Part shown: piece by piece, positions 1 to 5,504 of the stretch
How the letters are laid out: each line of letters begins with the position of its first letter
How positions within the stretch are numbered: position 1 is the stretch's first letter
NCBI GenBank assembly: GCA_004556165.1
Contig: SFIR01000031.1
Location: 1 to 13,684, forward strand
Source: Clostridiales bacterium
Lineage (GTDB): Bacteria; Bacillota; Clostridia; Christensenellales; CAG-138
Direction of reading: 5' to 3'
DNA length: 13,684 bases
Notes under the pieces: model-generated
What the model saw: only the letters and a program-made list of their open reading frames with translations
What the model was told of the DNA's origin: nothing
The model's database searches: none
Position numbers and translations under genes: made by a program

Positions 1-1
1 C

Positions 2-145
2 GGCTTTAAGCCGGGCGAAAAGGGCGGCGAACCTAACGGCGGCATGACGCTTGAAAGCTTTAGAAAGCTGTCACCGGTCGAACGCTTCAACTTTTCGCAG
101 AAAAACCCCGAAGAATACAAAAAACTATATGGAGGAACTAATTAA
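2..145 (+). CDS. Phage scaffold protein, C-terminal fragment
   Basis: This is an open frame entering from the left edge; 47 codons are visible before TAA at 143-145. The peptide contains MTLESFRKLSPVERF, then a short acidic/basic stretch ending YKKLYGGTN. Hydrophilic C-termini of this kind, with 'F-R-K-L-S-P-x-E-R' and 'N-P-E-E-Y-K-x-L-Y', are known at the ends of Firmicutes phage scaffold proteins (GP20/DUF4355-like), where the C-terminal helix contacts the capsid protein during prohead assembly. Its place directly before the major capsid gene fits that role. Its stop overlaps the capsid start by one base (TAATG), and its last codons contain the capsid ribosome site. Only the tail end is seen, so the family is inferred mainly from context and this motif. 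Confidence 0.7.
   Translation, partial: GFKPGEKGGEPNGGMTLESFRKLSPVERFNFSQKNPEEYKKLYGGTN
131..135 (+). promoter_or_regulatory. Ribosome binding site of the major capsid gene
   Basis: GGAGG lies nine bases before the ATG at 145 and inside the last codons of the scaffold gene. Strong initiation suits a protein needed in hundreds of copies per particle. Confidence 0.75.
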
Positions 146-1059
146 TGGCAAATCAGATTTATGACAATTTTTATCTGTCGAACGAAATCGAAGATCAGTA
201 CAATTCGCACCTTGATCTACAGTCGTTCTGCACTGTAGATAACACACTTGAAGGTTCTGCCGGCATGCTGCGTAAAATCAACGTTTACAAAGCAACCGAC
301 GGTACTGAAAAGCTGACTATGGGCAATGGCAACAGCAAAAGCATCGAAGTAAGTTATACTCCGCATGAATACCGTATCCAGCTTGCACAGAACCGTTTCA
401 AGTACTACGACGAGCAGACTATGACCGATCCGCAGCTTGTACCCGTTGGCGCAAAGCACATGGGCACTGACATGTTTAACACCGTCAACAAGGATATTTA
501 TGGCGAGTTTGCAAAGGCTACGCAGGTCGCTGTCGTCAGCAGGTTTGACTTTGGCGCTTTTGCGGATGCACAGTCTATCCTTGCGCTTGAGAACCTTGAA
601 GACGTTACTATTTTCGCGTTTGTCTGCCCTGCTGACGTAGCCGAACTGCGTAAGGAGCTTAAGGATACTTTGCAGTATGTTGAGGCATTCGCTAAAAACG
701 GCTATGTCGGTACTGTGGCCGGTGTTAACATCTACACCAAAAAGGACGCAACCGCCGGTTCTATCTACATGGCAACTAAGGAAGCCGTTACCCTGTTCAA
801 TAAGAAGGGCACCGAGACCGAGACTGAACGCGATCCCAATACCCGTGAAAACAGCATCTACTCTCGTAAGTACTACATTGCAGCACTTACCGATGAGACT
901 AAGGCAGTTAAGATTTTCAAGGGTACTGCAACCGCAGCGCAGGAAACCACCGTTACCAGCGGTACTACCTATTATGCCAAAGTCGGTCTCGGCTACGTAA
1001 AGGTTACGCCCAAGAGCGGTGATAACCCGAAGACTAAGGGCTGGTATACCATCGCATAA
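145..1059 (+). CDS. Major capsid protein (XkdG/YqbE position)
   Basis: 304 residues, close to the roughly 310 usual for PBSX-type capsid proteins. It would form the icosahedral head shell with an HK97-type fold. Residues 1-30 are polar (MANQIYDNFYLSNEIEDQYN). The core includes SYTPHEYRIQLAQNRFKYYD (about 71-90) and a region around 150-200 that looks like the A-domain (TIFAFVCPADVAELRK, then GVNIYTKK). The last 40 or so residues (about 261-304) are Thr/Gly/Tyr-rich, end in GDNPKTKGWYTIA, and look like an added small beta domain. The codons favour CGT, AAC, GGT and CTT more than neighbouring genes do, as expected for a very highly expressed gene. It follows the scaffold gene and precedes connector genes, the standard order. 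The functional call rests on size, composition and synteny; no single diagnostic motif is visible. Confidence 0.85.
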   Translation: MANQIYDNFYLSNEIEDQYNSHLDLQSFCTVDNTLEGSAGMLRKINVYKATDGTEKLTMGNGNSKSIEVSYTPHEYRIQLAQNRFKYYDEQTMTDPQLVPVGAKHMGTDMFNTVNKDIYGEFAKATQVAVVSRFDFGAFADAQSILALENLEDVTIFAFVCPADVAELRKELKDTLQYVEAFAKNGYVGTVAGVNIYTKKDATAGSIYMATKEAVTLFNKKGTETETERDPNTRENSIYSRKYYIAALTDETKAVKIFKGTATAAQETTVTSGTTYYAKVGLGYVKVTPKSGDNPKTKGWYTIA

Positions 1060-1070
1060 GGAGGCGCGAC

Positions 1071-1460
1071 ATGGACATACTTTCGACCGCAAAGGAACGT
1101 TTAGCGGCGTTTGGATATAAAGTGACGGATAATGATAATTCGGCGCTTGAGTATAACATACGCCGCGCCGAAGCGTATCTGATAGCGCAGACAAATCAGA
1201 AGCAAGTGCCTGATGGCCTTGAATATGTATGGGTCGATATGGCCGTTGGTATGTTCCTTGCCGACAAGAAAGCTACAGGCGCGTTAGGCGATACATATAC
1301 GTTTGATGCGCCTGTGAAAAGCGTATCGGAAGGCGATACATCGGTCACGTTTGCAATATCTGATGCAGGATCAGCCGAAGACCAGTTTAACGCGGTTATC
1401 AGTAAAATGATAAATCCCAGCGCGGAAGTGATAGCCGCGTATAGAAAGCTGGTGTGGTAA
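1071..1460 (+). CDS. Head-tail connector / head completion protein (YqbG-like, gp6-type)
   Basis: 129 residues starting at ATG 1071 behind TAAGGAGGCGCGAC, a strong ribosome site that overlaps the capsid stop region. The first 60 residues are predicted helical: a 'LSTAKERLAAFGYKVTDND' opening, then 'LEYNIRRAEAYLIAQTNQKQ', then 'VWVDMAVGMFLADKK'. This matches the all-helical connector family (DUF3199/YqbG, HK97 gp6-like) that forms a ring under the portal. A beta-rich middle (about 80-100) carries VKSVSEGDTSVTFAI; a 'V-K-S-V-x-x-G-D-x-S-V' segment is a frequent signature of these connectors. The C-terminal helix ends AAYRKLVW. It lies between the capsid gene and the other head-closure genes. 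The function is inferred from family and synteny. Confidence 0.75.
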   Translation: MDILSTAKERLAAFGYKVTDNDNSALEYNIRRAEAYLIAQTNQKQVPDGLEYVWVDMAVGMFLADKKATGALGDTYTFDAPVKSVSEGDTSVTFAISDAGSAEDQFNAVISKMINPSAEVIAAYRKLVW

Positions 1461-1820
1461 ATGGCTACGCGTAAAACAGCGCTACAAAGTCTGTGGCGCG
1501 GCGTTTGCAACGTGTATATGCAGGAATATACCGTAAACAGCAAAACAGGCAGGGACGAAGCGAAAGAGGTTCTGAAGCTTGAAAAGCAGCCTTGTCGCCT
1601 GTCGTTTGAAAGCATAAAAAGCACGGGCGACGCAAACGGCGCGCCGATAATTCAGCAGTCGGTGAAGCTGTTCATTGATAGTGCGCTGAATATACCGGCA
1701 GGCGCTAAGATCGTCGTTACGCAAAACGGCGTTACCAACGCATATGCGCGTTCGGGCGAACCGGCGATATACAAATACCATCAGGAAATCATGCTGATAC
1801 CGTTCGAGGATTACGCATAA
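1461..1820 (+). CDS. Head closure / minor structural protein (YqbH/XkdH-like)
   Basis: 119 residues; the ATG directly follows the previous TAA. The upstream ribosome site is weak (GCTGGTGTGG), so translation probably depends on coupling to the connector gene. The protein is mostly beta: 'LWRGVCNVYMQEYTVNSKTG' near the start, 'LEKQPCRLSFESIK' at about 40-54, 'VKLFIDSALNIPAGAKIVVT' at about 68-87, and 'HQEIMLIPFEDYA' at the end. The pattern of Cys-Arg-Leu-Ser followed by 'I-P-A-G-(A/S)-K-I' is typical of the small head-tail adaptor/stopper proteins (DUF3599, YqbH/XkdH), which sit between connector ring and tail terminator. The role as stopper is known of the position and family; nothing here shows it directly. 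Confidence 0.7.
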   Translation: MATRKTALQSLWRGVCNVYMQEYTVNSKTGRDEAKEVLKLEKQPCRLSFESIKSTGDANGAPIIQQSVKLFIDSALNIPAGAKIVVTQNGVTNAYARSGEPAIYKYHQEIMLIPFEDYA

Positions 1821-2398
1821 TGGCGAAGTGGGGAAATTGCGATTTCAGCGAATTACGGAAATACGCCGATAAGCTCGAAAAACTGACGGATGCCGATATT
1901 AACGATTTATGCGTTAAGTGCAGCAAGGAATTAGCGGCGCGACTTTTGGCATTGGTCATCCCGCGAACGGTTGTAGGCGATTACAGTGTATTGAAAGTTC
2001 GCACAGCGCGAAAGGATACCAAATACCGCAAAAAAGGCGAACAGTATACCGTGCGTGTAAAATCCAAATCCGGCAAAGTAGGCGGTACATTGCGGCGCGG
2101 TTGGACTTCAAAAACACATGCTGAAGCAGCAAGCGGCAAGGGCAAGAACGGGAAACCGATCAAAGAATATGCCGCAAGCTTGCCGGTGCGTAAAGTTGGC
2201 GGCTATTACATAATTCAAATCATTAATCCAGTCGAATATGCATCCTATGTTGAATTTGGACACCGCACAAGAAGCGGCGGCTGGGTCAATGGAAAGTATA
2301 TGCTGACTATTTCCGAAGAACGGCTAAAGCAGATTTCACCGGCTGTGTTGCAGCGGATGATTAACAAGAAACTACGCGAGGTGATAGAACGTGGCTGA
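1820..2398 (+). CDS. HK97 gp10-like head-tail joining protein (XkdI/YqbI-like)
   Basis: 192 residues; the ATG overlaps the preceding TAA by one base (TAATG), with GAGGA about nine bases upstream. It opens with MAKWGNCDFSELRKYADKLE, the usual amphipathic helix of HK97 gp10-type proteins. It then has a basic middle rich in Lys, Arg and Gly (about 60-115), and the family's best marker at about 136-160: 'NPVEYASYVEFGHRTR' followed by 'GGWVNGKYML'. The C-terminal helix 'LQRMINKKLREVIERG' completes the pattern. Proteins of this family sit at the head-tail junction and help to complete or terminate the tail. The gene ends inside the next one (8 nt overlap). Family assignment is firm; the exact position in the virion is inferred. 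Confidence 0.85.
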   Translation: MAKWGNCDFSELRKYADKLEKLTDADINDLCVKCSKELAARLLALVIPRTVVGDYSVLKVRTARKDTKYRKKGEQYTVRVKSKSGKVGGTLRRGWTSKTHAEAASGKGKNGKPIKEYAASLPVRKVGGYYIIQIINPVEYASYVEFGHRTRSGGWVNGKYMLTISEERLKQISPAVLQRMINKKLREVIERG

Positions 2399-2825
2399 AA
2401 TCAACACAAACATTATACTTGATGGCATAACGCTTGCCCTGCGCAAGGCGTTCCCGGATAGCATGATAACATCAAACGAAGTGAAGCAGGGACTTAATGT
2501 TCCTGCTTTTATCGTGCGTATGGTGTCGTTTCAAACGCAGGCGCACCCGATGCAGAGGCATAAAAACCTGCCGCGCTTTGATATTATCTATTTTCCCAAA
2601 GCGGAGCGCGAGGAATGCTACAGCGTTTCAGATAAGCTGTGCAAGTTGCTTGAAGTCATAGCGCTGCCGTCCGGCGATAAGGTGCGCGGCGTGGATATGT
2701 CGTCGGAGATAACGGACGATGCGTTGCATTTCTTCATATCTTACAATCACTTCGTGTATGCGCCTTACTACGATACCACAATGTATGAATTAAAAATCAA
2801 ACAGGGTGAAGCAAATGAAGGATAA
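2391..2825 (+). CDS. Tail terminator-like protein (XkdJ/YqbJ position, DUF6838-like)
   Basis: 144 residues from a GTG start at 2391, supported by GAGGTG seven bases upstream, which lies within the end of the preceding gene. It begins 'INTNIILDGITLALRKAFPD', followed by 'VKQGLNVPAFIVRMVSF'. Next comes a core strand region 'NLPRFDIIYFPK', a helix 'VSDKLCKLLEVIALPSGDKV', and a final strand 'DALHFFISYNHFVY'. This alpha/beta order (helix, strands, helix, strand) matches the tail-terminator/neck proteins found just before the sheath gene in PBSX-like phages. Such proteins cap the tube and sheath and join them to the head. The assignment is by family pattern and position. Confidence 0.75.
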   Translation: MAEINTNIILDGITLALRKAFPDSMITSNEVKQGLNVPAFIVRMVSFQTQAHPMQRHKNLPRFDIIYFPKAEREECYSVSDKLCKLLEVIALPSGDKVRGVDMSSEITDDALHFFISYNHFVYAPYYDTTMYELKIKQGEANEG

Positions 2826-2997
2826 AAAGGCGGCAAAAGCCGCACCGATAACCTATACAAAGCAGCAATTGCTATCATCCAAACGCTACGCAAAGCGGCG
2901 CGATCTTGTCGGTGCGCTGCTGGATGACGACGGCGAATATACAATTGATGCCGTCGATGCTGCTATTAAAAACTATATGAAAGGCAAGGTAAATTAA
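2815..2997 (+). CDS. Small YqzN/YkzM-like phage protein
   Basis: 60 residues. I chose the ATG at 2815 because AGGGTG sits just before it; an in-frame GTG at 2806 has no ribosome site. The gene overlaps the end of the preceding one by 11 nt. A Lys/Ala-rich leader (MKDKKAAKAAP) precedes 'YTKQQLLSSKRYAKRRDLVG', then 'ALLDDDGEYTIDAVDAAI' and 'KNYMKGKVN'. This arrangement ('T-K-x-Q-L-L-x-S-K-R-(Y/F)', a 'D-L-(L/V)-x-A-L-L' helix, 'Y-T-(I/L)-D-x-V', ending 'M/L-K-G-K-V') recurs in small genes lying between terminator and sheath genes in Firmicutes phages, including yqzN and ykzM of B. subtilis as I recall them. The function is unknown; a sheath or neck accessory role is only a guess from position. 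Confidence 0.75.
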   Translation: MKDKKAAKAAPITYTKQQLLSSKRYAKRRDLVGALLDDDGEYTIDAVDAAIKNYMKGKVN

Positions 2998-2998
2998 T

Positions 2999-4339
2999 AT
3001 GGCACTTGGTGGCGGTCTGTGGACTGTTCAAAATAAGGTACTGCCGGGTACATACATCAATTTCGCCAGCACCGCGAAAGCGTCGGCTGCACTGTCCGAC
3101 AGGGGCTATGTGGCTATGCCGCTGATGCTGGACTGGGGCATTGATGATAAGGTTTTTACTGTTACAAGCGCTGACTTTCAGAAAAACTGCCTGAAGCTGT
3201 TCGGCCACAACTACAACGATGATGAAATGCTGCCGCTGCGCGAACTGTTCATGAATGCACAGACGCTGTATGCGTACCGTCTTAACGGCGGCGGCGCAAA
3301 GGCTTCTAACACGTTCTGTACGGCCAAATACACGGGCACTGCAGGTAACAAGCTGTATGTAGTTATTGCTACAAACGCCGATAGCGCAAGTTTGTTCGAT
3401 GTAAGCCTGTATTACGATACTACGCTGCTCGATGCGCAGACCGTAGCGACGGCAACGGCGCTGAAAGATAACGACTTTGTTACATGGAAAACTAATGCAT
3501 CGCTTGAAGTAACGACTAAAGCCGCACTCACTGGTGGCACTAACGGTACTGCCAATGCAGCGGCACATCAGGCGGCGCTTGATAAGTTTGAAAGCTACAG
3601 CTTTAACACGCTCGGCTGTCCTACCGATGACAATACCACTGCAAAACTGTACATGAATTACACAAAGCGTATGCGCGATGAAATCGGCGCAAAGTTTCAG
3701 ACGGTTATTTTCAACCTGTCTTCCAACGCGAAAATCGCCGACTATGAGGGAGTCATCGAAGTTGCAAGCAAGGCGACTGATTACCCGTCGAACGTTGCAG
3801 GCATCGGCCAGTATGCACTTGTTTACTGGGTCACAGGTGCGTCTGCCGGATGCGCTGTGAACAAATCCAATACCAACAAAAAATACGACGGTGAGTTGTC
3901 GATTGACGTTGACAAAACACAGGCCGATCTTGCGGCGGATATCGAAGCCGGGCGTTTTGTTATGCACAATGTAAACGGCGATGTTCGCGTACTGGAGGAT
4001 ATAAACTCTCTCACTACCACATCGGACACAAAGGGCGATATCTTCAAGAGCAATCAGACTATCAGAGTATGCGATCAGATAGCCAACGATGCGGCGGTGC
4101 TGTTCAACACGCGCTATCTCGGTGTTGTCGCAAACGACGCGGCCGGCCGGATCTCGCTGTGGAATGATATCTGCAAGCTGCATCAGGCGCTTGAGAATAT
4201 TCGCGCCATCGAAAACTTTGAACCTGATAGCGTGACTGTGGAACAGGGCGAGACAAAGCGCTCCGTTCTGTGCACGATCAAAGACCTGAACATTATCAAC
4301 GCGATGGAGCAGCTTTATATGTCCATCGTGATTATGTAA
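2999..4339 (+). CDS. Contractile tail sheath protein (XkdK-like)
   Basis: 446 residues, near the 466 of PBSX XkdK. It polymerises around the tube and contracts to drive it through the cell envelope. The start MALGGGLWTVQNKVLPGTYI and the following 'GYVAMPLMLDWG' are characteristic of the N-terminal arm and first domain of Gram-positive phage sheaths. 'GTAGNKLYVVI' (about 115-125) is a typical sheath segment. The C-terminal domain, which makes the sheath mesh, has 'GDVRVLEDINSLTT' (about 321-334) with a following 'IRVCDQIAND', and ends 'ALENIRAIENFEPDSVTV' ... 'MEQLYMSIVIM'. A weak AAGG-type ribosome site lies before the ATG. It is followed by the tube gene, as in nearly all contractile systems. 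Confidence 0.95.
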   Translation: MALGGGLWTVQNKVLPGTYINFASTAKASAALSDRGYVAMPLMLDWGIDDKVFTVTSADFQKNCLKLFGHNYNDDEMLPLRELFMNAQTLYAYRLNGGGAKASNTFCTAKYTGTAGNKLYVVIATNADSASLFDVSLYYDTTLLDAQTVATATALKDNDFVTWKTNASLEVTTKAALTGGTNGTANAAAHQAALDKFESYSFNTLGCPTDDNTTAKLYMNYTKRMRDEIGAKFQTVIFNLSSNAKIADYEGVIEVASKATDYPSNVAGIGQYALVYWVTGASAGCAVNKSNTNKKYDGELSIDVDKTQADLAADIEAGRFVMHNVNGDVRVLEDINSLTTTSDTKGDIFKSNQTIRVCDQIANDAAVLFNTRYLGVVANDAAGRISLWNDICKLHQALENIRAIENFEPDSVTVEQGETKRSVLCTIKDLNIINAMEQLYMSIVIM

Positions 4340-4342
4340 GAA

Positions 4343-4347
4343 GGGGG
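4343..4347 (+). promoter_or_regulatory. Ribosome binding site of the tail tube gene
   Basis: AAGGGGG ends eight bases before the ATG at 4355, just after the sheath stop codon. It marks this ATG, rather than the in-frame ATG at 4370, as the start. Confidence 0.7.
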
Positions 4348-4354
4348 ATAAATT

Positions 4355-4831
4355 ATGGATCGTATTCATATGGACGCGCTCGATGCGATAGCCGGTGCAC
4401 AGGCCGAGGCATTTATTACGCTTGCTGACGGCAACAGATACCGAATGATAAACTTCGTATCCTTTGAAGCAAGCGCGGAGATAAATCTTGTTGAGGTTCC
4501 CATTCTCGGCAAGTCCGGCAAGGGCAACAAGCCCACCGGCTGGACGGGTACATGGTCGGGCAACGCGCAGTATAACCAGTCTGTTTTCAGGGAAATGATG
4601 CTGGAATACAAGCGCACCGGCAAACTGCCGCGCTTTGATATCCAGGTAACTAACGAAGATCCCACAGCGTCTAACGGCAGACAGACGATCATCTTGAAAA
4701 ACTGCTATTTCAAGGGCGGTACGCTTACCAAATTTGATGCCGATGCCGAGACGCTTGATGAGGATATCGAGGGCACGTTTGACGATTGGGAGATGCCCGA
4801 AAAATTCAACCTGCTTAACGGCATGCAGTAA
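4355..4831 (+). CDS. Tail tube protein (XkdM-like)
   Basis: 158 residues, close to the usual length of phage tube proteins of the XkdM family. It stacks as hexamers to form the inner tail tube. The sequence shows the family order: an N-terminal 'GAQAEAFITLADGNRYRMIN' strand pair and 'EINLVEVPILGKSGKGNKPT', where 'E-V-P-(I/V)-L-G-(K/R)-x-G-K-x-x-K' is the most recognisable XkdM signature. 'GWTGTWSGNAQYNQSVFREM' follows, then 'GKLPRFDIQVTNEDP', and the C-terminus has 'IEGTFDDWEMPEKF', also typical ('D-x-D-V-x-G-T-(F/W)-x-D-x-E'). It lies between the sheath and the tail chaperone genes. Confidence 0.95.
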   Translation: MDRIHMDALDAIAGAQAEAFITLADGNRYRMINFVSFEASAEINLVEVPILGKSGKGNKPTGWTGTWSGNAQYNQSVFREMMLEYKRTGKLPRFDIQVTNEDPTASNGRQTIILKNCYFKGGTLTKFDADAETLDEDIEGTFDDWEMPEKFNLLNGMQ

Positions 4832-4845
4832 AGAAAGGATATTAC

Positions 4846-5277
4846 ATGGCTAATTCGCTTTCCGCGTTTCTTGCTGAAAACGCAAAGAAAATTGATAACA
4901 TAAAGTACGCCGTTTCCGACCGATTTGTGGACGAAAACGGCGATGCTATTGAATGGGAAGTAAAGTGCATCACGGCAGCGGAAAACGCGGAACTGCGTAA
5001 AACGTGCATGCGCACCGTTCCCGTTCGTGGTGGCCGCAAGGGACAGACCACACAGGAATTTGACGAGGCGGCATATACTGCAAAGCTGGCCGCACGCTGC
5101 ACAGTGTTCCCGAATCTGAACGACAGTGAATTGCAGCAGTCGTACCACGTCAACGGCGCTGATAACCTTATCGTCGCCATGCTTACACCTGCCGAGTTTG
5201 ACGATTACACTGTTAAGATAATAGAGCAGTGCGGTTTTAAAACCGGCGACGAGCTTGTTGAAGAAGCAAAAAACTGA
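4846..5277 (+). CDS. Tail assembly chaperone, zero-frame product (XkdN-like)
   Basis: 143 residues from ATG 4846, with AAAGGA seven bases upstream. Its length matches the XkdN family (about 145). It opens 'LSAFLAENAKKIDNIKYAVS', continues with 'DAIEWEVKCITAAENAELRK', and has 'LAARCTVFPNLNDSELQQSY' and 'GADNLIVAMLTPAEFDDYTV' further on, the usual order in XkdN-like chaperones. These bind the tape measure protein and keep it soluble while the tube assembles; they are not part of the mature particle. The last two sense codons are AAA AAC, part of an A AAA AAC slippery heptamer, and TGA follows at once. Some ribosomes should shift and make a longer product, as in lambda gpG/gpGT. Confidence 0.9.
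   Translation: MANSLSAFLAENAKKIDNIKYAVSDRFVDENGDAIEWEVKCITAAENAELRKTCMRTVPVRGGRKGQTTQEFDEAAYTAKLAARCTVFPNLNDSELQQSYHVNGADNLIVAMLTPAEFDDYTVKIIEQCGFKTGDELVEEAKN
5268..5274 (+). promoter_or_regulatory. Programmed -1 ribosomal frameshift site A AAA AAC
   Basis: The heptamer fits X XXY YYZ in the correct phase: zero-frame codons are GCA AAA AAC TGA. It is one of the most efficient bacterial slippery sequences known. The -1 frame has a TGA at 5259-5261 and the zero frame stops at 5275-5277, so a shift must occur between 5262 and 5277, exactly where the heptamer lies. Frameshifting between the two chaperone reading frames just before the tape measure gene is widely conserved in tailed phages. Confidence 0.9.
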
Positions 5278-5450
5278 TTGATGAGGGCGACCCCGAAGCA
5301 AACTATGCTTATTATTGCCTTCACAAATTCCGCTGGGCGCCGCATGTTTTTCTTGAACTGTCGCCGCAGGAGCAGGCATTTGTTATCGCGGCGATAGACC
5401 GCAAGGTTGAACAGGAAAGAAAAGAAGCGGCCAAAATAAAGAAGAAATAA
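5274..5450 (+). CDS. Tail assembly chaperone, -1 frame extension (gpT-like part of a gpG-gpGT pair)
   Basis: 58 codons read in the -1 frame, beginning with CTG at 5274-5276 after slippage and ending with TAA at 5448-5450. Joined to the upstream gene it gives a 201-residue product. The segment contains no ATG, GTG or TTG in its frame, so it can hardly be translated independently. The peptide contains 'YAYYCLHKFRWAPHVFLELS', then 'PQEQAFVIAAIDRKVEQE', and a Lys-rich end. An aromatic/His segment, a 'P-x-x-F' and an 'E-x-A-F-(I/V)-x-A-A-I' helix are typical of short T-part extensions in Firmicutes phages. In lambda the T part recruits the tube protein to the chaperone-bound tape measure protein; the same role is inferred here. 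It is too short and too start-less to be found by ordinary gene calling. Confidence 0.88.
   Translation: MIDEGDPEANYAYYCLHKFRWAPHVFLELSPQEQAFVIAAIDRKVEQERKEAAKIKKK
5286..5341 (+). other. Possible stimulatory RNA stem downstream of the frameshift site
   Basis: GGCG-A-CCC at 5286-5293 can pair with GGG-CGCC at 5335-5341 (seven GC pairs with one bulged A), starting 11 bases after the heptamer. The loop of about 40 bases contains a smaller possible hairpin, AAGC/GCTT. Downstream stems often raise -1 frameshifting, but the spacing here is slightly longer than the common 5-9 bases and no folding has been calculated. Confidence 0.35.
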
Positions 5451-5483
5451 GCGCCGAAGTAAACGGGGTCTGCTCCGGCGCTT
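5449..5483 (+). other. Intergenic inverted repeat between chaperone and tape measure genes
   Basis: AAGCGCCG (5449-5456) and CGGCGCTT (5476-5483) form a perfect 8 bp stem around a 19-base loop, beginning at the stop codon of the frameshift extension. It lies eight bases before the tape measure ribosome site (AAAGGGGG, 5491-5498). No T-run follows, so it is not a normal intrinsic terminator. It may stabilise or process the transcript, or limit translation of the tape measure gene. Confidence 0.55.
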
Positions 5484-5504
5484 CCGTTAAAAAGGGGGTC
5501 GATT

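Noticed and set aside
437..1000. Two alternative + strand frames inside the capsid gene
   Set aside because: Both have Leu/Arg-rich translations without ribosome sites; they are shadows of the capsid frame.
217..1194. 325-codon open frame on the - strand opposite the capsid gene
   Set aside because: It is antisense to the highly biased capsid gene, spans the gene junction, and shows no plausible domain or ribosome site.
2966..4369. 467-codon open frame on the - strand opposite the sheath gene
   Set aside because: It is fully antisense to a well-recognised sheath gene, with Cys/Arg/Val-rich translation and no family features. Codon bias in the sense strand leaves few antisense stops.
5274..5450. 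Independent small gene instead of a frameshift extension
   Set aside because: There is no ATG, GTG or TTG in the frame, while a correctly phased slippery heptamer precedes it.
5449..5483. Rho-independent terminator after the chaperone
   Set aside because: The stem is good but no T-run follows, and termination here would cut off the tape measure and baseplate genes.
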